In this document: piece by piece, positions 54,113 through 63,205 of the stretch
Numbering within the stretch: the first letter of the stretch is position 1
Layout of the letters: the number at the start of each line of letters is the position of its first letter
Assembly (NCBI RefSeq): GCF_003426735.1
Contig: NZ_QVON01000002.1
Coordinates: 248,001 to 312,000 of the forward strand
Origin: Arenibacter sp. P308M17
GTDB lineage: Bacteria; Bacteroidota; Bacteroidia; Flavobacteriales; Flavobacteriaceae
DNA length: 64,000 nt
Reading direction: 5' to 3'
Made by a program: the position numbers and the translations under genes
The notes under the pieces: model-generated
Database searches by the model: none
What the model was told of the DNA's origin: nothing
The model's input: the letters and a program-made list of their open reading frames with translations, nothing else

Positions 54113-56698
54113 TTAATAACCACAATCTGTTGTAACAGTAATATTAGATGTGTCAATTTCTTCCGTTCCCGAAATAGTGCCTTGTATGTACAAAGGCGTA
54201 TCGGCCTCTATGCAAGTTGATGGACTAGTATAACCAAAGTTGTCAAAGAAGATGGTCTGTATTTTTTCATTGGCCCCATTTTTTAGGTTAACAAAGTGCG
54301 GTAAAATACCACCACCGCCTCGATATCCAGCATCGAAAATAATTTCTTTTAGATTTGAATTATTGGTTAAATTAACCACATAGTTCCCTGCATTATCATA
54401 AAGGCCGCTTAGTGGTCTACGTAAAACCAATTGCTCAATGGATTTTGTCGAATCAATGATTCCCTGCATGCCGGTGGCTGAGGTAAGGGCAAATTCAAGT
54501 ATTTTTAAATTTATGGTTTTTTCTAAACCATTAATCTGGTTAATTGATGTATTTGAACCTGTACCCGGTTCATCTCCAAAAAATCGTAATTCTTCCAAGG
54601 CAATATTATCATTCAAATCAAGAACATCTACATGAGAATATACAACAATCAATTTTTTTAGATTTGAGTTTTCAGAAAGGTTCAAGGTTATATTCTGCCC
54701 ATAAAGTGACAATTCTTCGAGAGCCCTAAAGTCTTGTAATCCTGTATAGTCAGAAATAAAATATTGATTGCAAATTTGCGCGCAATTCCCTAATTGTAGC
54801 GAAGTAACCTTATCAATATTCGCAGTATTTACAAAGTTATCCAAAACATCGTCATAACCCATGTCAATCAAATTTTGTTCAAATGCATCGTCAGGTACAG
54901 ACGTTCTGGATATTTCTTCCAGAGTAGTCGTTATTTGTTGAGACGAAATACCTGTATTTCCATATTGGTCCTCTGTATAAATCCTCCAATAATATGTAGT
55001 TCCTGGATTTAGGGGGAAAGGATTGGTTCCACCTATGGTTTGAACATGCCGATTCAAATAATTATTTTCAATAGTGGTAGACCCAATATAAACACCCGAT
55101 GAAGTTCCAAACTGGATATAGCCTTTACTTACTTCATCCAAACTCCAATCTACACTAAAGGATGTTGCGGTAACATTAGTTATCGTAAAACCTGTAACAA
55201 CAGGGGGTGATTTATCCTTTTGCCTGTCTGAACAACCATCAGCATCCACTATTTCTCCAGTCACGGTATCTGAACAGAGGTCATCATCATCATTTACTCC
55301 GTCATTATCGGAATCTATTTGTGAAGATGAGCATCCTTGTGAATTAACGGTCACGCCCGAAGGTGTTCCAGGGCAAATGTCCTTGTTATCCTTTACGCCA
55401 TCATTGTCAGTGTCTTTCTGGCTAGCAGAACAACCCTGCGTGTCTACTGATTCTCCTAACGGTGTATTAGGACATTGATCCAATTCGTCCTTAACGGTAT
55501 CGCCATCAGAATCTCTTTGTGTTTCGGAACAACCTTGAGAGTTTACTGTTTCGCCTGAGGGAGTACCAGGGCATTGGTCAAGATCGTCACTTACGCCATC
55601 TACATCGGTATCTTTCTGGCTATCTGAACAACCTTTTGCATCTGCTGTTTCCCCTTCAGGGGTTCCCGAACATTGGTCTAGGTTGTCTTTAATACCATCC
55701 CCGTCTATATCTTCCTGAGTTGATGAACAGCCTACCGAGTTTACTCCTTCACCGTTGGGAGTTCCAGGACATTGATCCAATAGATTATTAATGCCGTCAC
55801 CATCATCATCTTTTTGACTAGGAGAGCATCCTTGGGCATCTATGGTTTCTCCTTTTGGCGTCTTAGGGCATTGATCTAGATCATCCGTAAGAGTATCCCT
55901 GTCGCTATCTACCTGTGTAGCTGAACATCCTGTTGAACTTACGGATTCACCCACCGGAGTATTTTGACATTTATCTAAGTCATCTGTAATACCATCTAAA
56001 TCACTATCCTTTTGACTAGAAGAACAACCAAATTCATCAACCGTTCCTCCTGAAGGTGTGTCTGGACATAAATCTAGAGCATCTGGAATTGTATCTTCAT
56101 CCGAATCGGTTTGAGAAGTCGAACAACCTGTCTCATTTACTATTTCTCCGTCTGGAGTTTCAGCACAAAGATCAATATCATCTGCTATACCGTCTCCATC
56201 AGAATCCATCTGACTATCTGAACATCCATTTACTCCTACGGATTCCCCTTTGGGTGTTTCGGGACAAAGGTCTGTTGTATCATTTACCCCATCCCCGTCA
56301 CTGTCTTTCTGACTATTAGCACATCCATTCTCATCTACAATCTCCCCCGGATGGGTATTTGGGCATTGGTCTAAGTAATCTGGAACACCATCATCATCAG
56401 TATCAAGCAATTCAAACATCGCAATGACTGCTTTATCAGAATTCATAGTTATTGTTACTGGGTTCTTGTTTCCTGTGGCACTACCACTCCAATTCTTAAA
56501 TACGTATCCGCTTGATGCTTGTGCAGTTACAGTCACCTCTTCACCTGAAATATATGAGCCTTCGGATGGATTTACGGTTCCTCCCTGCGCAGGGCTTATT
56601 GAGCTCGTAAATTTATAAACCTTAATATCCTCTTCAGAGCAGGAATCAATTATTACAGATAAGACCGTTATGAATACTAGGAGTAATATTTTTTTCAT
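54113..56698 (-). CDS. Large lipoprotein with TSP3 repeats, Fn3 and LRR-like end
   Basis: 861 aa. Lipobox VIIDSC-like at about 20, then an InlB-B/Flg_new-type repeat (about 30-92, GGTVNPSEGSYISGEEVTVT), followed by 12 calcium-binding thrombospondin-type-3 repeats of 33 aa (about 97-495, each DxDGDGxxDxxDxCPxTPxGE, ending GCSxSQ). A fibronectin III-like domain (about 500-595) and a leucine-rich-like C-terminal domain (about 600-861) come next. It is a surface-exposed, calcium-stiffened protein, probably for adhesion or interaction. It is the second gene of the segment between direct repeats. Confidence 0.85.
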   Translation of the reverse strand: MKKILLLVFITVLSVIIDSCSEEDIKVYKFTSSISPAQGGTVNPSEGSYISGEEVTVTAQASSGYVFKNWSGSATGNKNPVTITMNSDKAVIAMFELLDTDDDGVPDYLDQCPNTHPGEIVDENGCANSQKDSDGDGVNDTTDLCPETPKGESVGVNGCSDSQMDSDGDGIADDIDLCAETPDGEIVNETGCSTSQTDSDEDTIPDALDLCPDTPSGGTVDEFGCSSSQKDSDLDGITDDLDKCQNTPVGESVSSTGCSATQVDSDRDTLTDDLDQCPKTPKGETIDAQGCSPSQKDDDGDGINNLLDQCPGTPNGEGVNSVGCSSTQEDIDGDGIKDNLDQCSGTPEGETADAKGCSDSQKDTDVDGVSDDLDQCPGTPSGETVNSQGCSETQRDSDGDTVKDELDQCPNTPLGESVDTQGCSASQKDTDNDGVKDNKDICPGTPSGVTVNSQGCSSSQIDSDNDGVNDDDDLCSDTVTGEIVDADGCSDRQKDKSPPVVTGFTITNVTATSFSVDWSLDEVSKGYIQFGTSSGVYIGSTTIENNYLNRHVQTIGGTNPFPLNPGTTYYWRIYTEDQYGNTGISSQQITTTLEEISRTSVPDDAFEQNLIDMGYDDVLDNFVNTANIDKVTSLQLGNCAQICNQYFISDYTGLQDFRALEELSLYGQNITLNLSENSNLKKLIVVYSHVDVLDLNDNIALEELRFFGDEPGTGSNTSINQINGLEKTINLKILEFALTSATGMQGIIDSTKSIEQLVLRRPLSGLYDNAGNYVVNLTNNSNLKEIIFDAGYRGGGGILPHFVNLKNGANEKIQTIFFDNFGYTSPSTCIEADTPLYIQGTISGTEEIDTSNITVTTDCGY

Positions 56699-56833
56699 AT
56701 AAAATAATTAAAAACGAATAACACCTATATAAAATATTTAGCACAATAGATGAGGTAAATAAATTTTTTGGGGGAAGTTCTGGAAAAGTAAATATAATAT
56801 TTTTTTTCAGTTTCAAATGATTAGATAAAACCG

Positions 56834-57040
56834 TTGAAAAGTAATAATATCTGGTGTAGACACTCGAAAAATTTTAAGGTGATAAAGAATCATTTTGGAC
56901 TAGATCATAAAAATGGCTCCTACAGCAAATACTATCTTGCTTTGACACCAAATGGTAATACATATATGGTGCAGGAAACAAAACAGAAGGGTAGGTATTA
57001 TACCTTTCTAAAAGAAGACTATATGGACAGACCGATTTAA
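56834..57040 (+). pseudogene. 3' fragment of the SF3 helicase gene
   Basis: Open from a TTG at 56834. From NHFGLDHKNGSYSKYYLALT to the end (KEDYMDRPI) it matches the C-terminus of the helicase at 52858 (GLESKNGSYNKFYLALT, KEDYMDSTI). The N-terminal 90% is absent. It is a relic from recombination or duplication and is not expected to be made as a protein. Confidence 0.85.
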
Positions 57041-57145
57041 CTGTTGAATTGTTGAAGTCCTATTAAAAGTGCTTATAGACAGACAGTTATAATATTTCAT
57101 TGGTTCAACTTTAAGTCAACTAACCTAAAAATTACCAGTACCATT
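56893..57145 (+). repeat. Direct repeat, copy 2
   Basis: Counterpart of 52711-52962, same orientation, with about one change per ten bases by eye and similar length. It ends at ACCAGTACCATT. The pair encloses both cargo lipoprotein genes. Confidence 0.85.
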
Positions 57146-57763
57146 TTAAATATTTAGGTTTAGTAAAGTCCACTTGTAGTAAACTTGTTGAATAAATGCA
57201 CTCTCCTAAAAGATTCATTATTAAGTTATTACGTGAATATTCAACTAATCAACGTAAATAGATTATCTTCCTGTAACTTTAGGTAGTTCAGCCTACTTGC
57301 TGCTCGCATTAAAATTTTATTTGCTTTAACTATAATAGCCAAGCTCCTATGGTAGTTACATAGGGTGCGCCTATGGTGAACCTGCGGCTACAAAAAAGCA
57401 ACAAAGTACTTATTTTCAAGGTTTTATGTGTTTTTGTATAATTAGGATATGGTTAACCTGTGGTGCATCTGTGGTGAAGGTTAGGGTTAAAAAGGGTGGC
57501 CACATGTTGGTGCTTGCATACTGTCTTTTAATGATCAAAAGCAGTAATACATCGGATATTATTGAAAATCATCGATAAAGCAAATACCGCAACCAATATT
57601 TGCTAACTTAGAAGATTGATTATAGACTATTGGTTGTAGTAATCCCCCCTTCTTTAAACCATTGAAAATTCTTTATATTAACAAGATTTAACAGCTCGGT
57701 ATAAATAATAATGCCCAGGTTATGGTAACTACTATATGTTACACGCATTTAAAATTGCACTGA
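57146..57763. other. Gene-free stretch before the defence-like block
   Basis: 618 bp with no convincing ORF or RNA. It contains short related GGTGCGCCTATGGTGAACCT and GGTGCATCTGTGGTGAAGGT motifs (about 57364 and 57460). Promoters for the next gene are not obvious. Confidence 0.45.
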
Positions 57764-58417
57764 ATGGAGGTATCTGAATTTACACTTAAATTAATAATCT
57801 TGCTTATACCGGGGGCGATGGCTGCTAAATTATATCAAAGACTAACTATTCATGATAAATGGACCCCATTCCAATTTATTGCAAATGCTATTCTTTTAGG
57901 AGGTGTCAGCTACTTGACCTCACAGTTGCTACTTGATATGTTTAATGGAAGTAATCATCTTAGTGCTTTTTGGCAGAATCTTCCAACAAAGGAAATACCG
58001 TATGAAGATGTTCTTTGGGCTTGTATATCGGCTGTCGTACTAGGTTTTCTGGTTTCCGCAATCGACCATTATAAGCTTCTTAACAAATTTGCAAAATGGA
58101 TAAAGGCAACCAACAAATATGGAGATGAAAATTTATTTCTGTATTTTCTAAATGCCCAGGAGGTACAAGAAGTATACATACGTGATAAAAATGCAGGATT
58201 TACATATCAAGGTATTATAGATTCATATTCAGCAAATGATAGCACACATGAAATAGTCCTTAGGCAAGTTGCTGTTTTTGAATATGAAACGTCTGATCTG
58301 CTATATGAATTGGACAAGCTTTATGTATCCAAACTAAAGAATGAACTTACTATAGAACTACCATTTAGAAACACAAAAACAGAAGAATATGGCACAGAAA
58401 CCGAAACCGAAATCTAA
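57764..58417 (+). CDS. DUF6338-like membrane protein
   Basis: 217 aa. An N-terminal helix (LKLIILLIPGAMAAKLYQRL) and at least two more hydrophobic segments (about 35-65 and 85-105, ISAVVLGFLVSAI) anchor it in the membrane; a beta-rich cytosolic domain follows (about 130-205, VQEVYIRDKNAGFTYQGIID, EIVLRQVAVFEYETSDLLYE). The layout matches what I recall of the DUF6338 family, whose function is unknown. It overlaps the next small ORF by 29 bp and precedes hsdM, so it may belong to the defence-like block. Confidence 0.65.
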   Translation: MEVSEFTLKLIILLIPGAMAAKLYQRLTIHDKWTPFQFIANAILLGGVSYLTSQLLLDMFNGSNHLSAFWQNLPTKEIPYEDVLWACISAVVLGFLVSAIDHYKLLNKFAKWIKATNKYGDENLFLYFLNAQEVQEVYIRDKNAGFTYQGIIDSYSANDSTHEIVLRQVAVFEYETSDLLYELDKLYVSKLKNELTIELPFRNTKTEEYGTETETEI

Positions 58418-58511
58418 ACCATTAAATGAAGGCTTTACTAAGGGAACCTCAAAACCTAATACCGGCTCCAGTAGACAAGCACCACCACCCCCACCACCAA
58501 AAAAGAAGTAA
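58389..58511 (+). CDS. 40-aa Pro/Lys-rich small protein
   Basis: ATG 58389 to TAA 58511, overlapping the DUF6338-like gene by 29 bp in another frame. It reads MAQKPKPKSK, then a Gly/Ser/Thr middle and APPPPPPKKK at the end. Low complexity makes chance possible, but the basic start and six-proline/three-lysine end are regular, and overlap of this kind is common for coupled small genes. A flexible tether or partner of the membrane protein is conceivable. Confidence 0.45.
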   Translation: MAQKPKPKSKPLNEGFTKGTSKPNTGSSRQAPPPPPPKKK

Positions 58512-58785
58512 GTACTTTCAACATCGACATTGAGGTTAATCAAACTTCCGTATTACCCTTACATGAACCATAAGGATAAACACTTTATTTTATGGTTTTG
58601 GATGCTCTTTGAAAGATTGTAGATTATTGCAGCATGTTTATAATAGGCTAAAAATGAATTGTTTAATCAGTCAATAAAAATATATAAACAGTGTTAAGTA
58701 CCAATAATTACAAAACATTTAGTTTGTCGCACTAAATAGATATCTTTAATTTTTTAATCCAAAACCAAGCATATACAATTTTTAC
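58512..58785. other. Upstream region of the type I system
   Basis: 274 bp, AT-rich, no ORF. TTTG (58723-58726) and TATCTTTA (58741-58748) resemble promoter boxes of the phylum but are only 14 bp apart, shorter than usual. hsdM starts at 58786. Confidence 0.4.
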
Positions 58786-60378
58786 ATGGCAAAAAATACG
58801 GTAAAAGCTGACATAGATTTTGAAAAAGAACTGTGGGACGCCGCCAACGAATTAAGAGGGGCTGTATCAGAGAATAACTATAAGAACTACATTCTACCAC
58901 TAGTCTTCCTAAAACACCTAAGTGAGCGGTACGAAATGGTTCATGAGGAACTTACCAAGGAACTGAAAGACCCTAAGTCCGACTACTACACTACTGATAA
59001 AGAGGAAATACATTATGTGCTGGAGGATCAGGACGAGTATCGCTCCCGAAATACCTTTAAGATTCCTAAAGCGGCATCGTGGCAGCACTTAAAGGATAAT
59101 GCAGAGCAAGATGATATAAAGGTGATCGTGGATAATGCTTTTGACGTTATTCAAGAGCTTTTAACGGCTTACAATCCACAATTAAACAACTTGTTGCCTA
59201 GAATCTTTGTCCGCAGTGAATTGTCCCCTAAACAGACAGGAGGGATCATCAACTTACTTTCCCATCCCAAATTTTCTGAAAAAGAAAATCCAGAAAGTGA
59301 TATTCTGGGGCGTATCTATGAATACTACATTGGGCGTTTTGCCATGGCCGAAGGGTCTGGTGCCGGGCAATTCTTTACCCCAGGTAGTATTGTAAGACTT
59401 CTGGTAGAATTACTGGAACCTTATAAGGGTAGGATTTTTGATCCTGCTTGTGGTAGTGGGGGAATGTTTGTACAGAGTTTAAAGTTCATTAAGGAACACG
59501 GAGGGGACAAAAGTGATATTTCAATCTATGGCCAAGAAATGACCGCCCAAACCTTGCGTTTGTGTTTAATGAATCTATTGTTACGCGATTTATCATTTGA
59601 TATCAAATTGGGCAACTCACTTTTAGATGATAAATTCCCGGATTTAAAGGCCAACTTTATCATTGCCAATCCTCCTTTTAATGTGAGCAACTGGCACCCA
59701 GAGGATTTGCCCGATGGCGATCCACGTCTCTTCGGACCTAAAGAGGAATTTACCACGGATGGTTCCGCCAATTATATGTGGATGCAAACCTTTTGGCACC
59801 ATTTAAGTGACACAGGTACTGCAGGTATTGTAATGGCAAATGGAGCCATGACCTCCAACAGCAAAGGTGAGAAAAATGTACGCCAATATATGGTAGACAA
59901 TAGCATGATAGATTGTATTGTAAGAATGCCAGACAAGTTGTTCTTAACAACAGGCATTCCTGCATGTCTTTTTATACTAAGTAAAAACCGTGATGGTAAA
60001 GATGGTGAGCACAGGGAACGAAGCAATGAAATACTGTTTTTGGATGCTGCCAAAATGGGGACCATGGCTAGTCGTAAACTTCGTGTTTTTTCAGATGAGG
60101 ATGTAAGCCTAATAGCCGACACTTACCACAATTGGCGTACTAAGGGAAAAGTCTATGAAGATGTAGATGGGTTTTGTAAAACTGCCACCTTGGAAGATGT
60201 GCAAAAACAAGATTATAAATTAACGCCAGGTATTTATGTGGGAACAGAGGCGGAAGAAGACGATGGCATTCCATTTGAAGAAAAAATAGAGGGCTTGAAG
60301 ACACTATTATTAGAGCAGTTTAAGAGGGGAGAAGATATAAAAAAACAGATTTTAGAAAATTTCGATAGACTTAATTAG
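58786..60378 (+). CDS. hsdM: Type I restriction-modification methyltransferase subunit
   Basis: N6-adenine methyltransferase, 530 aa. The N-terminal helical HsdM_N domain (about 8-145) precedes the catalytic domain with SAM motif DPACGSGGMF (D219) and catalytic NPPF (N295). It works with HsdS to methylate a bipartite DNA target and with HsdR to restrict unmodified DNA. Full length for the family. The KAP NTPase gene follows after 80 bp instead of hsdS, and hsdR is not in the window. Confidence 0.95.
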   Translation: MAKNTVKADIDFEKELWDAANELRGAVSENNYKNYILPLVFLKHLSERYEMVHEELTKELKDPKSDYYTTDKEEIHYVLEDQDEYRSRNTFKIPKAASWQHLKDNAEQDDIKVIVDNAFDVIQELLTAYNPQLNNLLPRIFVRSELSPKQTGGIINLLSHPKFSEKENPESDILGRIYEYYIGRFAMAEGSGAGQFFTPGSIVRLLVELLEPYKGRIFDPACGSGGMFVQSLKFIKEHGGDKSDISIYGQEMTAQTLRLCLMNLLLRDLSFDIKLGNSLLDDKFPDLKANFIIANPPFNVSNWHPEDLPDGDPRLFGPKEEFTTDGSANYMWMQTFWHHLSDTGTAGIVMANGAMTSNSKGEKNVRQYMVDNSMIDCIVRMPDKLFLTTGIPACLFILSKNRDGKDGEHRERSNEILFLDAAKMGTMASRKLRVFSDEDVSLIADTYHNWRTKGKVYEDVDGFCKTATLEDVQKQDYKLTPGIYVGTEAEEDDGIPFEEKIEGLKTLLLEQFKRGEDIKKQILENFDRLN

Positions 60379-60458
60379 ACCACATTTATATTATATAATT
60401 AGTATTGTCACAATTTTATTTGAAGGCCCATACCAATCTTAATAATTTACCAAATTAA

Positions 60459-63203
60459 ATGAAAAATTTTATAGGGAACTCAAACATAACCTATGAGCTT
60501 TTGGTTAGCCAATCTCCTGTTAATCATGATGTAGCAATTGTTTCTACTAATTCTCATGGAACTCCCGGAGATTTAAATAAAATTGTTTTAATACAGTGCG
60601 GCTATAAAATGTCTGCACTTAAAGATGTTAATCTAGAAAGGGGTTATGGCGTATTAAGTGAAAAAGGATTAATTCCAATTCTATTAATAGTTACAGTAGG
60701 CAATTCGCATTCCAGCACATTATTATTGGAAAATTTGCGTAATGGACTAAGGAATAATATTTCACTTTTGACAAATAAAAAGATATGGATTCCATTAATG
60801 GGTACAGGTCAAGGAGGTCTTACTAATCACAATAGTTTTAATTTAACCATAGCAGCTATTCACCAAAATGTAAAATATGTAACAAATGCAGAATTTATAA
60901 TTGCCTTGCCAAATGAGAAAACCGCCAAAGAACTAGAGGCACAAATTAACTTGCCTCATATTCAAGCCGCAATAGATAATATGGCAGGTTTTGAAACGTA
61001 TAACAATGAAGTGCAAATAGACAAAAACGGAACTTTTTTTTATGGACAAGAAGTTGGTGAGGAAATAAAAAACTATGACATTATTTTTCTACCAAAAAGC
61101 ACTATACCCACTATAGGAAATAATGGCATTTCTGCCCACATTGTAAATCTACTTGGCATTGAAAAGAATTCTTTGAAGTTTTCAAAAGCAAATTTAGAGA
61201 AATATAAATTTGCCTGGGAAACCATTAAAGTTGACGAAAGGATTATACATCTGTGTTTTATAGTAACTTGGGACAAAAACAATAAACCGGTCCCATTTGA
61301 GATTAACTTTGCACATTCCATTGAAAATTTTAGAAAATCGGAAGCATATTTAAGCAGCATTTATAATCCATTAAACATTTTCATTCCGTTTCTTGGTACC
61401 GGACAGGCTGGAATGGATATTCGAGATAGTTTAACCAATTTAATGCCTGGTCTAAAAAGAATAAGTTCGATTTTACAACCTAAGAAAATCAGACTAAACT
61501 TTCCTATAAAATTAAAAAAAGACGAAATAAATTCATTAACAAATATAATTCTAAGTGAGCTTCAACTGGAAAAATATAAAATTCCAGATAATACTTTAGA
61601 AGATGACAATGTTGATCAAATTGAAATTCAAAATGGTAAAGACAGAATCCCTTTCCACCTAGATAACATAGAAACCGTAGATAAGTTAAATAGAGAACCC
61701 GTTGCCAAGTCTTTGGCTAGACTCATTAATAAGGAAATTTTTGCTAATATTTCCTTACAACATTCCTTTATGATTCATTTGCAAGGTGAATGGGGTTCCG
61801 GTAAATCTACATTTTTGAACCTAATTAAAAACCACCTGGATGTGGATAACAACAATTGGGTTGTAGTCAACTTTGATGCATGGCAAAATCAACATATTAG
61901 TCCACCGTGGTGGTCATTTATAGATCAAGTATACAGACAGGCTAAAGAGCAGTTTGAATGGACAGAAAGCCCAAGCCTTTGGCTAAAGGAAAGTGCCAGA
62001 AGGATAATCTGGTATAGTGGTTGGCATAAAATCATGGCATTGGTGATTTCAGTAATTTTTGGAATATTATTGATTTCCTATGGTGGCGCGATGATAAAGG
62101 TTTTAGCTGAATTACCTTCTGCAGAAAATATAGATAATAGTACCACTGGACTAACACTTGACGTATTTGCCAAATTAATTGTAAGTATTGGGTCTATTTT
62201 GGGTCTAGTATATTCTTTGTCAAAATTCCTTTCCACACCATTTTTGATGAAATCTTCTGGTGAAGCAAAATCTTTTTTGCTGCGAGCAGCTGATCCCATG
62301 AATAGTATAAAGAAGCATTATAATAAATTGATCGAAGATATAAATGGTGAAGGTTACAATGTAGCCATTTTTATAGATGATATTGATCGTTGCGATAGAA
62401 ATTATACCATTAGCCTTTTAGAGGGCATACAAACCTTGTTTAAGGAAAAGAAAGTACTATATGTGGTAGCTGGAGATAAAAATTGGCTTTCGACCTGTTT
62501 CGAGAATAATTACAAAGAATTTGTGGACAAAATAAATAGAAGGAAAGAGAAGCTCGGCGACTCATTTTTGGAGAAAGTTTTTCAATTGTCTATTAGAATG
62601 CCAAATGTTTCTACAAAAGCAAAAGAAAGATACTGGCATCATATCTTGGGTTTAGGTGAATTGTCATTAGATTCCCAGTCAAAAGTCAAACTCTCCGAGG
62701 AGCTGCGTGATGAATTAAAGCAAAAGGTGATAAATAGCTATTCAACAATATATGATTCTAACCCTAAAATGTTTGCCGAATTGGAAACAGAATATCAATT
62801 AAGTGAGGAAGATTTTTCAGATATTGCCATTGAAGCTTTAGATGAAAATAAAGCAGACATTCGTCATTTGTTTTCTGGCCATTTTAATTTAATAAACCCA
62901 AATCCAAGAGCAGTAAAACGACTTGCAAATAATTATACCATGTACAGGAACACTCTGATTGCGGAACGTAAATATTTTAATCCAAATAAATTATTTAGAT
63001 GGCTAATCATCGATGATTTGTACCCAGCTTTATCGAAAAAAATAAGCAAATTAAATAACATTGAAGACATTAATGCACAGATAGATAAAATGCTTTTAGA
63101 TAGTGAAGAATTATCGAAACTAAATAGATTATTGTTTGATAAAGAGAACTTGCACGGGGGAATATTGGAAGTGGAGGATATTAAAGATATTATGGGGATA
63201 TAA
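60459..63203 (+). CDS. KAP-family P-loop NTPase with duplicated macro-like domains
   Basis: 914 aa. The N-terminal ~380 residues contain two related modules, each ending with a conserved turn: IWIPLMGTGQGGL (109-121) and NIFIPFLGTGQAGM (306-319), similar to the substrate loop of macro domains, which bind ADP-ribose. A KAP NTPase follows: Walker A GEWGSGKST (443-451), the KAP-type insertion of two membrane helices (about 524-550 and 572-592) and Walker B VAIFIDDIDRCD (635-646). It lies between hsdM and hsdS, 2 bp before hsdS, so it is in the same operon. KAP NTPases are membrane-bound and several defence systems use them; its role with a type I system is not one I know. Confidence 0.8.
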   Translation: MKNFIGNSNITYELLVSQSPVNHDVAIVSTNSHGTPGDLNKIVLIQCGYKMSALKDVNLERGYGVLSEKGLIPILLIVTVGNSHSSTLLLENLRNGLRNNISLLTNKKIWIPLMGTGQGGLTNHNSFNLTIAAIHQNVKYVTNAEFIIALPNEKTAKELEAQINLPHIQAAIDNMAGFETYNNEVQIDKNGTFFYGQEVGEEIKNYDIIFLPKSTIPTIGNNGISAHIVNLLGIEKNSLKFSKANLEKYKFAWETIKVDERIIHLCFIVTWDKNNKPVPFEINFAHSIENFRKSEAYLSSIYNPLNIFIPFLGTGQAGMDIRDSLTNLMPGLKRISSILQPKKIRLNFPIKLKKDEINSLTNIILSELQLEKYKIPDNTLEDDNVDQIEIQNGKDRIPFHLDNIETVDKLNREPVAKSLARLINKEIFANISLQHSFMIHLQGEWGSGKSTFLNLIKNHLDVDNNNWVVVNFDAWQNQHISPPWWSFIDQVYRQAKEQFEWTESPSLWLKESARRIIWYSGWHKIMALVISVIFGILLISYGGAMIKVLAELPSAENIDNSTTGLTLDVFAKLIVSIGSILGLVYSLSKFLSTPFLMKSSGEAKSFLLRAADPMNSIKKHYNKLIEDINGEGYNVAIFIDDIDRCDRNYTISLLEGIQTLFKEKKVLYVVAGDKNWLSTCFENNYKEFVDKINRRKEKLGDSFLEKVFQLSIRMPNVSTKAKERYWHHILGLGELSLDSQSKVKLSEELRDELKQKVINSYSTIYDSNPKMFAELETEYQLSEEDFSDIAIEALDENKADIRHLFSGHFNLINPNPRAVKRLANNYTMYRNTLIAERKYFNPNKLFRWLIIDDLYPALSKKISKLNNIEDINAQIDKMLLDSEELSKLNRLLFDKENLHGGILEVEDIKDIMGI

Positions 63204-63205
63204 AT

